A stretch of DNA of 64,000 bases from Flavobacterium cupreum (GCF_003996965.1 NZ_QWDM01000022.1:1-64000), one strand, 5' to 3'; positions 52,802 through 61,955 are shown, counted from the stretch's first letter. Made by a program: numbers and translations. The notes: generated from the sequence alone by a model not told the origin.

Positions 52802-52883
52802 GAAGCATAATGAGCATTTTTTTCTATTTATTGAGCGATGTATCCTATCGCTGGTGCAATTACGATATTATATTTGAATTCTT
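52802..52883 (+). promoter_or_regulatory. Conserved promoter cassette, copy 2
   Basis: An 82-base block collinear with 18984-19066, with the -7 box TATATTTG at 52869-52876. This copy has a clean inner palindrome AGCGAT-GTATCCT-ATCGCT (52834-52852). The -33 position holds TATC instead of TTTG. It would drive the small ORF at 52916 and the lacI-like gene coupled to it. Confidence 0.65.
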
Positions 52884-52915
52884 AAAATGTTTTAAATAAT
52901 AAACTTTATTCAAAC

Positions 52916-53218
52916 ATGAAAAATTTAAAAAACCGATTTTGGCTTCGCAATGTTGTTATTTTTATTTTGACAATAGTATGCAGTAATGGATACAATACCA
53001 ACGATATTGATGACAATAAAACATTAGCCTTTTCTGAAATTACAGGACTTTCAGTTCCTGTCAAAATTGTCGGAGATATGGGAGTAAATGTTAAATCAGG
53101 AACCTGTTTATCAATTCCTTCTATAGCTGTTGCCAACTTAGGAACAGTTGCTGCTCCTATTACATTCATGGCTGAATTTTCATTTTGTTTAAAGTCTTTT
53201 AAAACAGAACAAAAATGA
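52916..53218 (+). CDS. Small exported-type protein of unknown function, possibly truncated
   Basis: A 100-residue frame with a hydrophobic N terminus (about residues 8-23) then a polar stretch (TNDIDDNKTLAFSEI). It directly follows promoter cassette copy 2 and its stop overlaps the start of the LacI gene (ATGA at 53215-53218), suggesting coupling. No family recognised. Because the other two cassettes are followed by decayed gene ends, this may be a shortened remnant of a larger surface protein. Confidence 0.4.
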   Translation: MKNLKNRFWLRNVVIFILTIVCSNGYNTNDIDDNKTLAFSEITGLSVPVKIVGDMGVNVKSGTCLSIPSIAVANLGTVAAPITFMAEFSFCLKSFKTEQK

Positions 53219-54279
53219 AAAATAAACCTGTAACACTTAAAAACATTGCAGATGATCTTAAAATCTCCATTACGACGGTTTCCTTTGTACTGAATGGTAA
53301 ATCAAAGGAGAAAAATATTTCAGAGCAGCTGACTGCCAAGGTTCTGGATTACGCCAAAAAGATCAATTATAAGCCTAATCAGCTTGCCCAGAGCCTGAGG
53401 ACCGGCAAATCTAATATTCTGGTTTTTATGGTGGAAGATATATCAAACAGTTTCTTCTGTAAACTGGCCAGGATTTTTGAAGACTTTATCTACAAAGAAG
53501 GCTATAGGGTTATTTTCTGCAGCAATGATAATGACGATGAGAAGTCCCGCGAACTTATTGATTTGTTTACTTACCGTCAGGTTGATGGATTTATTATTGT
53601 TCCATCCCCGGGTATTAGGAGTACTATTGAAAATTTAATAAAACAGAACATTCCTGTTATTTTATTGGATCGTTATTTTGAAGAATTAGAATGCAATGTT
53701 GTGACTATCAATAATAAGCAGGCCTCTTTTGATGCGACAGCTCATTTAATAGGCAATGGGTTTAAAAATATTGGTTTTATCACTACAGACTCCAACCAAA
53801 GCCAGATGCAGGATCGTCTCTCGGGTTATCGAAAAGCAATTTCATACTTTGGTTTAAATTCAACCATACTATCCATACCTTATAATGAAATGCAGCAAGA
53901 CAAAGGGCAGGTAAAACAATTCTTAAGTGAAAATACCGCATTAGATGCTGTTTTTTTTGCCACAAACTATCTCGCGCAACGCGGGTTGGAAGTTTTAAAA
54001 GAAGACAATTACAGCTTAATTGACCGCATAGGAATTATTTCCTTTGATGATCATGAAATGTTTAATATATATCCGATTACGATTACCTGTATTTCGCAGC
54101 CTATGGAGAAGATTTGCTCTAAATTAATGGAAATCATGCTTGTACTTTTAAACAGCAAAGACGTATTGGAATCGACAAATAAATGCATATTGAAATCAGA
54201 ACTTATTATTAGGGAATCTACTGTCAAGAGATTTGTAAAAAATACTAAGGACAGCTTTCTATTTAACAAAGTATTGTAA
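53215..54279 (+). CDS. LacI-family transcriptional regulator
   Basis: A 354-residue LacI regulator. The HTH (VTLKNIADDLKISITTVSFV, residues 6-25, then LNGKSKEKNIS) is followed by the hinge YKPNQLAQSLRTGKS (about 52-66) and a sugar-binding domain with VDGFIIVPS, PVILLDRYF and GIISFDDHE. It starts on the stop codon of the small upstream ORF and lies 34 bases before GH38. Its recognition helix (ISITTVSFV) differs from that of the 9387 regulator (VSRGTVDRV), so the two should bind different operators. It is a candidate for control of the three promoter cassettes, one of which drives its own transcript. Confidence 0.9.
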   Translation: MKNKPVTLKNIADDLKISITTVSFVLNGKSKEKNISEQLTAKVLDYAKKINYKPNQLAQSLRTGKSNILVFMVEDISNSFFCKLARIFEDFIYKEGYRVIFCSNDNDDEKSRELIDLFTYRQVDGFIIVPSPGIRSTIENLIKQNIPVILLDRYFEELECNVVTINNKQASFDATAHLIGNGFKNIGFITTDSNQSQMQDRLSGYRKAISYFGLNSTILSIPYNEMQQDKGQVKQFLSENTALDAVFFATNYLAQRGLEVLKEDNYSLIDRIGIISFDDHEMFNIYPITITCISQPMEKICSKLMEIMLVLLNSKDVLESTNKCILKSELIIRESTVKRFVKNTKDSFLFNKVL

Positions 54280-54313
54280 AGGTTTAAATGTATTATTTAA
54301 AGAGTGCAATTTT

Positions 54314-56947
54314 ATGACTATTAATAAAACAACATTGACTATGTCGAGCAAATTAATATTATATTTTCTTTTGGTTATAATACTACCTAATGCATTATTT
54401 TCACAGCAAAAGCGACTCTACATTGCTAATGATGATCATACTGATTATATGTGGACAGCAAATGAAGCAAAATATGATTCTGCTTTTGTAAAGATGTTGG
54501 ATTATTCATTAACACAGATTGATTCTACCAAAAACTTTCCATCGAACTTTCAGGCAAGATTTAATTGTGATGGGAGCTTATGGTTAAAAAAATACCAAAA
54601 GTATCGTTCAGATAAACAATTTAATAAACTTATTCAAGCCATTAAATCTGGACATATCAGTAGTCCGCTTAATATGTTGGTAAACTGTTATGGAGCGCAG
54701 CCAACAGAAGCAGTTATTCGCGGCATGTATTATGCGGGGCAGTTAGAGCGACAGTACAATTTGCGTTTTACTATGGCAGGTGCGATGGAAAATAATACGC
54801 TGCCTTTAGGATTAGCCTCGCTTTGGGCAGGTTCAGGTGCAAAATATAGCTGGAAAGGTATTGGAGGCTACGGAAGTCAAATGAGTTTAGAAAGTAGAGA
54901 AAAGCGTGCCCATCAAATGTATCGTTACAATGGTTTAGACGGAACCGGTGTTTTGATGAAATGGTACAATTATAATGAAAAAACTACCGCACCATTGGGC
55001 GGTTATGCTGAGTGTAGATTAAATGTTAAATATAAAAATCTGGGAGATGATTTTAAACATGTTATCAATGTATTAGAGAAACATTGTGATACTATCTCAC
55101 CTCAATCTGCATATCCTTATACTATTGGAGGAGCTTTTGGTTTTGGTCACGATGATTTAGATACTTATGTTTTGCCAGCCTATATAAATGCAGCAAAAAA
55201 TGGAAGTAACAAGGAAAGATCGGTAAGAGTAAGTAATGAAGAAGACTTTTTTATAGATTTTGAAAAGCATTATCCAAATGTACCGGCACAAGCTGTCAGT
55301 TTTGGCAACGAATGGGATTTATTGCCAGCATCAATGAACGAAATTACAGCCAGAATGCGCCGTGCAACTGAGAAAATGCGCTCAGCCGAAGCATTGGCAA
55401 CATTAGTTTCCCTAAAAGATAAAAACTTTATGGAAGCAACCCAAAATGCAAGGGACAAAGCCTGGGAATCTTATGGGATGTATTGGGAACACAATTGGAC
55501 AGCAGACGGACCAGTATCCAGAAAAGCAAGGGCAGATTGGCAAATTAAAACCCAGGAAAGCTTAACGGCTTATATTGATACTCTGCTTAATCTTTCTATA
55601 AAAAAGATGGGCAGCCATATAAAAGTGGATGTTGATCCTAGTTTTTTTGTTTTTAACCCCTTAAGCTGGATCAGGAATGATATTGCAGATTTAGAATATA
55701 AGGGAGCATACCCAGTAAAAGTAATAGATAAAGTATCAGATAAAGAAGTAAATAGTCAATTAATTACCAAAAACGGAAAACGATTTTTGAGAATTTTTGC
55801 TCAAAATATTCCTTCTTTAGGATATAAAGTCTTTGTAATAAAAAAGGGTTTTTCAAAAGTAAAATCAATGGCTGCAGCTGTTGAAAATGAATATATAAGC
55901 AATAAATTTTACAAATTACGTTTCAGCAAATCAGGTGTGATTACAGAGATTACAGATAAATTAGGGAACCGACAATTGATTAAGCATACAGATGGAAAAT
56001 ATGCCAATGATTTAGGCACAAACGATGTAAATGACGGTGATAAAATAACTGTTGAAAATCCTGGGCCAATCTCAGTCACTCTAAGTGCTGTTTCATCCAA
56101 ACCAGTTTTGCATACAACCCGAATTACTTTATATGCTGAGAGTCCACGAATTGATATTGAGAACAATATCCAAGAAAATTTTGGAGATGTAAAAACTTGG
56201 GCTTTTTCTTTTAATTTAAATAATCCCACCACCAGACACGAAGAACTGGGAGCTGTACTTATTGATAAATTAGAAAAAAATGGTGGGCATTATGCCAATA
56301 GTATCGCTCGTTATGATTGGCAGACTTTCAATCATTTTGCTAACCTTAGTGAAAATAATTACGGTATCACATTATCAAATTTGGATTGCAGTTTTTTTAA
56401 ATTAGGGCAGAGTACTATAAATTTTTTATCGGAGGCATCGGCGCAAATTAACGCATTGGCTGGTGGAAATACAGATAAAAAAGTGGAAGACGGCGGGGTT
56501 GTTGGCATATTGAATCAAAATGGTCAAAAAGATTTTTTATATCACTTTGCCATTTCTTCACAGCAAGGAAATTTTGATGCAGCAAAGTCAATGAAATTTG
56601 CTTTAGAACATCAAAATCCATTGGTAACAGGAACTATAACCGGTGTTAATGATGATTTTCATTCTAAATCTTTCTCTTTATTAAATGTAAATAATCCAAA
56701 TGTTTTACTCTGGAGCATCAAGCCTTCAGAAGAAGGAATAGAAAATGGAATAATTACAAGGTTTTGGAATTTTTCAGGCAAAGAGGTAACTCCTGAAGTG
56801 CACTTCAGTACATCTTTGAGATCCGCTTTTCAAACTTCGCATATTGAAACTAATGAAAAGGAAATCAAGTTAGGAAAAAATTCAATTCAGTTTAAATTAA
56901 AACCTTTTCAAATGGCAACTTTTAGAGAATTGATTACTAAAAATTAA
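54314..56947 (+). CDS. GH38-like alpha-mannosidase
   Basis: An 877-residue secreted protein (signal peptide ending LFSQQ, about residue 32). The N-terminal alpha/beta domain opens with IANDDHTDYMWTANEAKYD (about 37-55), corresponding to the metal-binding start of GH38. GAFGFGHDDLDTY (about 273-285) and SFGNEWDLLPAS (about 328-339) follow, then a beta-rich C-terminal half (FVFNPLSWIRND, about 443, to KLKPFQMATFRE). The usual HxD-type start appears as DHTD, so the zinc site may be slightly altered. It would act on alpha-mannosides with GH125 and GH92. It follows the lacI-like gene by 34 bases. Confidence 0.78.
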   Translation: MTINKTTLTMSSKLILYFLLVIILPNALFSQQKRLYIANDDHTDYMWTANEAKYDSAFVKMLDYSLTQIDSTKNFPSNFQARFNCDGSLWLKKYQKYRSDKQFNKLIQAIKSGHISSPLNMLVNCYGAQPTEAVIRGMYYAGQLERQYNLRFTMAGAMENNTLPLGLASLWAGSGAKYSWKGIGGYGSQMSLESREKRAHQMYRYNGLDGTGVLMKWYNYNEKTTAPLGGYAECRLNVKYKNLGDDFKHVINVLEKHCDTISPQSAYPYTIGGAFGFGHDDLDTYVLPAYINAAKNGSNKERSVRVSNEEDFFIDFEKHYPNVPAQAVSFGNEWDLLPASMNEITARMRRATEKMRSAEALATLVSLKDKNFMEATQNARDKAWESYGMYWEHNWTADGPVSRKARADWQIKTQESLTAYIDTLLNLSIKKMGSHIKVDVDPSFFVFNPLSWIRNDIADLEYKGAYPVKVIDKVSDKEVNSQLITKNGKRFLRIFAQNIPSLGYKVFVIKKGFSKVKSMAAAVENEYISNKFYKLRFSKSGVITEITDKLGNRQLIKHTDGKYANDLGTNDVNDGDKITVENPGPISVTLSAVSSKPVLHTTRITLYAESPRIDIENNIQENFGDVKTWAFSFNLNNPTTRHEELGAVLIDKLEKNGGHYANSIARYDWQTFNHFANLSENNYGITLSNLDCSFFKLGQSTINFLSEASAQINALAGGNTDKKVEDGGVVGILNQNGQKDFLYHFAISSQQGNFDAAKSMKFALEHQNPLVTGTITGVNDDFHSKSFSLLNVNNPNVLLWSIKPSEEGIENGIITRFWNFSGKEVTPEVHFSTSLRSAFQTSHIETNEKEIKLGKNSIQFKLKPFQMATFRELITKN

Positions 56948-57011
56948 AATCGTTAGAGTTCTATATATTAAAAAAAAGATGCTACAAACTCACGGGTCTA
57001 TTTATGCCGTA

Positions 57012-57116
57012 CAAAGCATAATTAACGATGGTTTTATTCATTGAGCGATTTTTTTCATTTATTGAGCGATGCGTCCTAGTCTCTCCGAGACTAATGATGA
57101 TATATTTGAAACCTGA
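57012..57116 (+). promoter_or_regulatory. Conserved promoter cassette, copy 3
   Basis: Shares AAAGCATAAT at its start and TTTATTGAGCGATG, GTCCTA and GATATATTTGAAA at its end with copies 1 and 2; the -7 box TATATTTG is at 57101-57108. The middle is longer because TCATTGAGCGATTTTTTTCATTTATTGAGCGAT contains a duplicated ATTGAGCGAT (57040 and 57061). It lies upstream of the large beta-helix gene. The surrounding 56948-57356 gap has no other gene. Confidence 0.6.
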
Positions 57117-57210
57117 GAAATGATTTTATAAAATTTATAAGTACTAGATATTTAGCCTGATAAATATAAAAAAAAAGAAAAAATTATATTTAAATTATTT
57201 ATGTAAATGA

Positions 57211-57261
57211 AAATTCAATTCAAATTTAACCTCTTTCAAATTGCAACTTTAGAGAATTGAG
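57211..57261 (+). pseudogene. 3' tail remnant resembling the end of a GH38 gene
   Basis: Bases 57211-57261 align with 56880-56935, the 3' end of the GH38 gene. Shared parts include AATTCAATTCA, TTTCAAAT, GCAACTTT and AGAGAATTGA, with a few small gaps. The implied peptide IQFKFNLFQIATLEN matches IQFKLKPFQMATFRE. It is a scar of a second GH38-like gene (or a duplicated tail) lying just after promoter cassette copy 3. Confidence 0.5.
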
Positions 57262-57356
57262 GAATTACAATAAAAACAAATAGGGCTCTATTAACTAACA
57301 AAAATATTTTAAAAAATCCTGTCGGCTTAAAAATTAAAAAATAAATTTAAATCTTT

Positions 57357-60089
57357 ATGAAAACAAAAAATTACTTAAAATCCGCGTTTACGATGCTGTT
57401 CCTGCTCTTTTCTATCGCATCATCATTTGCTACAAATTATTATGTCGATGCCATTAACGGAAATAATATCAATTCAGGAACATCCGAAGCTTTAGCAAAG
57501 AGAACCATTCAGGCAGCGGCTAACTTGACCAATCCAGGAGATACTGTTTTTATTATGAATGGGATTTATAATCCTACTGGAGATAGCAACAGTGGTTTTC
57601 AGAGTATTTTAACAATCTCGCGCAGTGGTACAGCTGCAAATTACATAACTTATAAGAATTATCCAGGACATACTCCCAAACTTCAACTTTTAACGGGGTT
57701 GAGCTACCAAGTTTGGCGTACTATAGCAATAGATGCCTCATATATCATCATTGATGGTGTTGAAATTGAAGGTACCAACCAAAGCCTAAATTATACTGAT
57801 GCCTACCAAACCTGGCAGGATTACGAAAACAACATAAAGGACTGGAATAAAATTTCGATGTATAACTGTGGTTCCATTTCTTTGGGCAACACAGCAGATG
57901 TGCATCACATTGAAGTGCGTAATTGTAAAATACACGATACAGGAGGTGGTATTGGAGGTTTTAGATGTGATTATGTTACCATTGAAAATAATGTCGTATA
58001 CAATACTTGCTGGTATTCCATGTATGCTGGAAGTGGGATTAGCATTCTTGACCCTAAAAGTATTGACGCAGTAACTGGTTACAAAATTTATATCCGCAAT
58101 AATGTGGTCTACAACAACAAATGTTTAGTTCCGTGGGAACGAATTAATGCCCTTAGTGATGGTAACGGAATTATTCTAGATGTAAATATAGGAAATGGAA
58201 CTACCACATTCCCATACGTTGGTCGCTACCTAGTTGAAAACAACGTAAGTTACAATAATGGTGGTGGAGGTGTACATGCTTATAAATGTGCGCATGTTGA
58301 CATAATCAATAATACTGCCTATAATAACGGAACAAATATGGGTTATCCTGAAATCGATGCTCAACAATCTACCGATATTAAAATATACAATAATATCATG
58401 TACGGAAGAGGTGCTGGCGCAAACTTAAATGGAAATGATGCAGGAGCGATTTACGATTATAATATTTATTTTAATGGGACTAGCTACAAGAACGGACCAA
58501 ATGACAAAACCATCGATCCAAAATTTGTAAATAAGGCATTGGATGCTAGTGCCAATTTTCAGTTATTAAACACGAGCCCAGCAATTAATAACGGAAATAA
58601 TATATCGGGATTATTCGCATCCAAAGATATTTTGGGAATTTCACGTCCAGTTGGTTTTTCTAGCGACATGGGTGCATATGAATATGGAACTGTCATTCCA
58701 AGAGCAGAAATGAATATACAAGAAGGTGCAACTGACATCACTGACAATTCAGGAACTTTTGATTTTGGTTCAGTCTCTTCAACAGTGCCAAAAGACATAA
58801 CGTTTACCATACAAAATATTGGTGATGCTGCCTTGAACTTGACAGGAACACCAAAAGTGGTTGTTACAGGTACAGGCTTTTCACTTGTTACCGATGCTCC
58901 AGCTGTGGTTGCGGCCAATGGTTCGGTTACTTTTACTATAAAATTAACTCCTGTAGGTGCAGCAGCTAACTATGTTGGTACAATAAGCATTGCTAGTAAT
59001 GATGCTGACGAAAATCCTTATAATTTTACAATTACAGGTTATGGTTATGATGGTACTAAAGCATTGCAAACCATTACTTTTCCTGCTATTCCAACAAAAA
59101 TAATTGGTGTTGCCGATTTTAATGCAGGAGCTACTTCTGATTCAGGTTTGATTGTTACTTATACGAGTTCCAATACATCAGTAGCAACAATTGTATCGGG
59201 TCAAATTCGTATTATAGGTGCAGGGACATCCAACATCAAAGCTTCTCAAGCAGGTGATGCAGCCAATAATCCAGCAAAAGATGTTACACAATTATTAACT
59301 GTAACTCCTGTTATACCTCCAGCTGGTACAAATTTAGTAACAAATCCAACTTTTGATGCCAATACAACAGGTTGGAGTTTTTCATATAAAAATGGTGCAA
59401 CAACTACTCTGGAAAATGTTATTGGTACTGGATACACAACCAAGGTTGCCAAAATTACTGTGACAAATGTTGGAACATCTACAGGAACAGATAATGTTCA
59501 ATTTAGTTACAACAAATTTTTTATAGAAAAAGGCAAAACGTATATCGTTTCGTTTACAGCTAGTGCTGATGTTGCTCGTAATATTAATACGGTATTTATC
59601 ATGAATGGTTCACCATATTCACAATGGGCTCTAAAAAGTGGTATCCCATTAACAACATCACCTACCAACTTGGGTCCTTATAATTTCATAAGTACTTTTA
59701 CAGGCTATGTAGATTTGCGTTTTCATATAGGAGGTTCAGGTTCTCTAAATGCGCCTATATACCTTAACAATGTATCAGTAGTAGAGGATGGAAATCTTGA
59801 TGTAGACGAAATCGAGGTTGCCACATCTCAAGCACCAGTAGTATATGTTTATCCAAATCCTGTAGGGGATTTATTGAGTATTGATTTTGATTCTGAAACG
59901 GGTCAGCAGGTAACAGTTAGCATAATTGATTTACATGGACAAGTTTTAATTACTACTGAACAATTAGCTGTATATGGTGAAAATACGATTGAATTGAATG
60001 TAAGCTCTTTAGCCAATGGCCTTTACCTTATAAAAACCACGGAGAATAACATAAACTACAATACAGTAAAAGTGGTGGTAAAACATTAA
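57357..60089 (+). CDS. Large secreted beta-helix enzyme with accessory and T9SS domains
   Basis: A 910-residue multidomain protein. Signal peptide (about 1-25, ending SFA), beta-helix catalytic module (about 26-445) beginning NYYVDAINGNNINSGTSE and rich in Asn-ladder repeats (NNVVYN, NNTAYNNG), an ASPM/choice-of-anchor-type domain (about 452-565, FDFGSVSSTVPKDITFTIQN), a short Ig-like region (about 568-650), a CBM-like jelly roll (about 660-810, NLVTNPTFDANTTGWSF) and a T9SS sorting domain (VYVYPNPVGDLLSIDF to the end). It probably cleaves the polymer at the cell surface. The lyase or hydrolase family cannot be fixed by eye. Confidence 0.72.
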   Translation: MKTKNYLKSAFTMLFLLFSIASSFATNYYVDAINGNNINSGTSEALAKRTIQAAANLTNPGDTVFIMNGIYNPTGDSNSGFQSILTISRSGTAANYITYKNYPGHTPKLQLLTGLSYQVWRTIAIDASYIIIDGVEIEGTNQSLNYTDAYQTWQDYENNIKDWNKISMYNCGSISLGNTADVHHIEVRNCKIHDTGGGIGGFRCDYVTIENNVVYNTCWYSMYAGSGISILDPKSIDAVTGYKIYIRNNVVYNNKCLVPWERINALSDGNGIILDVNIGNGTTTFPYVGRYLVENNVSYNNGGGGVHAYKCAHVDIINNTAYNNGTNMGYPEIDAQQSTDIKIYNNIMYGRGAGANLNGNDAGAIYDYNIYFNGTSYKNGPNDKTIDPKFVNKALDASANFQLLNTSPAINNGNNISGLFASKDILGISRPVGFSSDMGAYEYGTVIPRAEMNIQEGATDITDNSGTFDFGSVSSTVPKDITFTIQNIGDAALNLTGTPKVVVTGTGFSLVTDAPAVVAANGSVTFTIKLTPVGAAANYVGTISIASNDADENPYNFTITGYGYDGTKALQTITFPAIPTKIIGVADFNAGATSDSGLIVTYTSSNTSVATIVSGQIRIIGAGTSNIKASQAGDAANNPAKDVTQLLTVTPVIPPAGTNLVTNPTFDANTTGWSFSYKNGATTTLENVIGTGYTTKVAKITVTNVGTSTGTDNVQFSYNKFFIEKGKTYIVSFTASADVARNINTVFIMNGSPYSQWALKSGIPLTTSPTNLGPYNFISTFTGYVDLRFHIGGSGSLNAPIYLNNVSVVEDGNLDVDEIEVATSQAPVVYVYPNPVGDLLSIDFDSETGQQVTVSIIDLHGQVLITTEQLAVYGENTIELNVSSLANGLYLIKTTENNINYNTVKVVVKH

Positions 60090-60118
60090 AAAACAAAAAA
60101 AATATTTTAAAACCTTTG

Positions 60119-60221
60119 GGTGTAATTATTTTTAATACATGGAAACATAGAATTTATAGTTTATAAAAAAAGTTTGATAGACCTCTAAATTTGCTTCATT
60201 TTGTTAATAAAGAATTACACC
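60119..60221. repeat. Short element bounded by GGTGTAATT inverted repeats
   Basis: GGTGTAATT (60119-60127) and AATTACACC (60213-60221) bound about 103 bases. The inside contains GGAAACATAGAATTTA, which also occurs upstream of susC (about 35533-35548). It may be a dispersed palindromic or MITE-like repeat; the evidence is modest. The rest of 60090-60407 shows no gene. Confidence 0.3.
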
Positions 60222-60407
60222 AGAGGGTCAATTTTAAATTTAGCTATACGGCGTATAAGAACCCAAAAACTCATTTCATTTTAGAAATAGATGGAGATAT
60301 GGTGGTGAAGGGCTGTATATCTTAAATATTAAAAACCAAAAAGCACAGAATAACTTTAAAAATAGAATTTACAACAAAACAGGCTTTCTAAACCGATAAA
60401 AAAAGAA

Positions 60408-60746
60408 ATGAAAAAGACTGGCCATAGGCATTGACATTGGAGGAACACGCACTAAGGTAAGGTTAGTTGACGTATATAAAGGCGAAGTTTTAGAAATGTT
60501 GATTTTACCGACTGAAACAAAAATTCGAATAAATTTCTAAAAACAATAAATTTCGCAATAGACCAGCTAAAAGTTTTTGCCCAAAAACAACAGTCCACTA
60601 TATTAGGAGTGGGATTTGGGGTTACTGGTTTTGTTTTCGAGGACGGAAAGGTGGATTCTACTTATGGATTTTTGGAATTTATGGATGATTACCCTTTATC
60701 TAAATATATTCAAAAATATTGGTTAATACATATTCGAAAAAACTGA
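60408..60746 (+). pseudogene. Broken ROK-family sugar kinase, N-terminal part only
   Basis: Translating with frame changes gives LAIGIDIGGTRTKVRLVDV (about 60420-60475), the ROK nucleotide-binding start. A second segment, FLKTINFAIDQLKVFAQ to ILGVGFGVTGFVFEDGKV and YGFLEFMDD (about 60535-60700), follows. Shifts are needed after the ATG at 60408 (an extra base before CTGGCC) and near 60538. The C-terminal two thirds are missing, as the sequence passes into an acetylesterase tail at about 60720. It is inactive. The kinase would have phosphorylated a hexose such as mannose or glucose. Confidence 0.75.
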
Positions 60747-61015
60747 AGGGTTTGTTTGTAAGTTTCAGAAAAATCATAGATGATAAGAAATTATCAATTT
60801 TTACAGGTGAAATAGAAACTTTTTCTACTGATACTACTTTCGAAAATGCTATTAACAAGGTTATTGTAAATAATGCTAAAAAGGATAAATATACTTTCTT
60901 GATTCAAACTGACGACTTTACTGATAAAGGTGATAAGTTGCATTTCGATTCAAGGTCACAGCGGATAATGGGTGAGCGGTTTGCTCAAAAATATCTAGAA
61001 ATAAATAAGAAATAA
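60719..61015 (+). pseudogene. C-terminal fragment of a sialate O-acetylesterase-like gene
   Basis: A 98-codon frame without a proper N terminus. It contains LKGLFVSFRKIIDDKKLSIF and ends with DDFTDKGDKLHFDSRSQRIM then GERFAQKYLEI. The DKGDKLHFDSRSQ block carries the catalytic Asp/His region of SASA-type (DUF303) acetylesterases. The Ser-containing N-terminal part is absent and the sequence joins directly to the ROK fragment. A deletion between two neighbouring genes is the simplest explanation. The ATG-like start given is arbitrary. Confidence 0.7.
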
Positions 61016-61027
61016 AAAAGTTGTACT

Positions 61028-61955
61028 ATGAATGCTAAAATGCTTGCCGAAATCAATGAAATTCCTGTAAAAGCCATGGAGTTTCTAAATCAATCTCCAA
61101 CCTATACTTTGCCCCATGGTGTGCCTTATCTTGGAATGGGTTCTTCGTTTTTTTGCCCCATTGGCATTCAAATATATGGGAGTGGATATTCAGCCAGAGA
61201 TGGCTTCGGAATATTTCAATTATCTGCAACCAAAGACTAAATTGGAAAATGGAGTAATCCTTTCCCAATCAGGCAGCAGCAGTGAGGCATTATGGTGCAC
61301 TGATTTATTTCAAAAATATACAGCCATAACCAATTATCCCGAAAACACATTAAGCACAAACCCAAATGTTGCCCAAAAGATTAATTTGTTGGCTGGTGAC
61401 GAACAATATTCATCTTCAAAAACTTATATCAATACTTTGCTTGCTTTGTTTAAAGGTTTTGATATGGATTGTCAAAACGCTGTAGATATTTTGTTTAAAA
61501 ACATACCAAAGTATGAACAGCTCGGCGAGCGTATGGCGAGTGAAGTATTCCAATTAATTTCTACCAAAAAGATTCACGGTATTTATATCATTGGAAGCGG
61601 CCCCAATATTGCAACGGCTTTTCAATCGGCATTGATTATGTGCGAAATTACCAAACTTTGTTTCAACGGTATGGCTATGGCTCAATACGATCACGGCCCA
61701 AAAGAAACCGCTGCCAATAGTATTGTAATTCAAATTATTGCCAAAGGAAAATCGTATGAACGTTCACAAAAATTAACCGAAATAATTAAGAATTCTGGGG
61801 CACATGTTATCACGGTTGAAGAACCAGAAGTAGCAGAAAATTTCTCAGTAATCCATAATATGGTACCTTTTAATTATATGGCCTATTATCTTGCTGAAAA
61901 GCTAAATATAACGGAAACCTTTGTTGTTGGCGGAAAAGTCACTGAGGTTTTTTAA
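61028..61955 (+). pseudogene. SIS-domain sugar-phosphate isomerase/deaminase gene with one frameshift
   Basis: The first frame gives MNAKMLAEINEIPVKAMEFL to YLGMGSSFF. The second, from about 61150, continues FAPLAFKYMGVDIQPEMASEYFNYL to the stop at 61953. Joined, they form a SIS protein of about 310 residues with GMGSSFFAPLA, LSQSGSSSEA and YIIGSGPNIATAFQSAL as phosphosugar-binding loops. The break is at a run of seven T (61148-61154); six would restore the frame. It could be a recent mutation or a sequencing error, and the rest is well conserved. In related loci such genes sit with ROK kinases and GH92. Confidence 0.75.
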
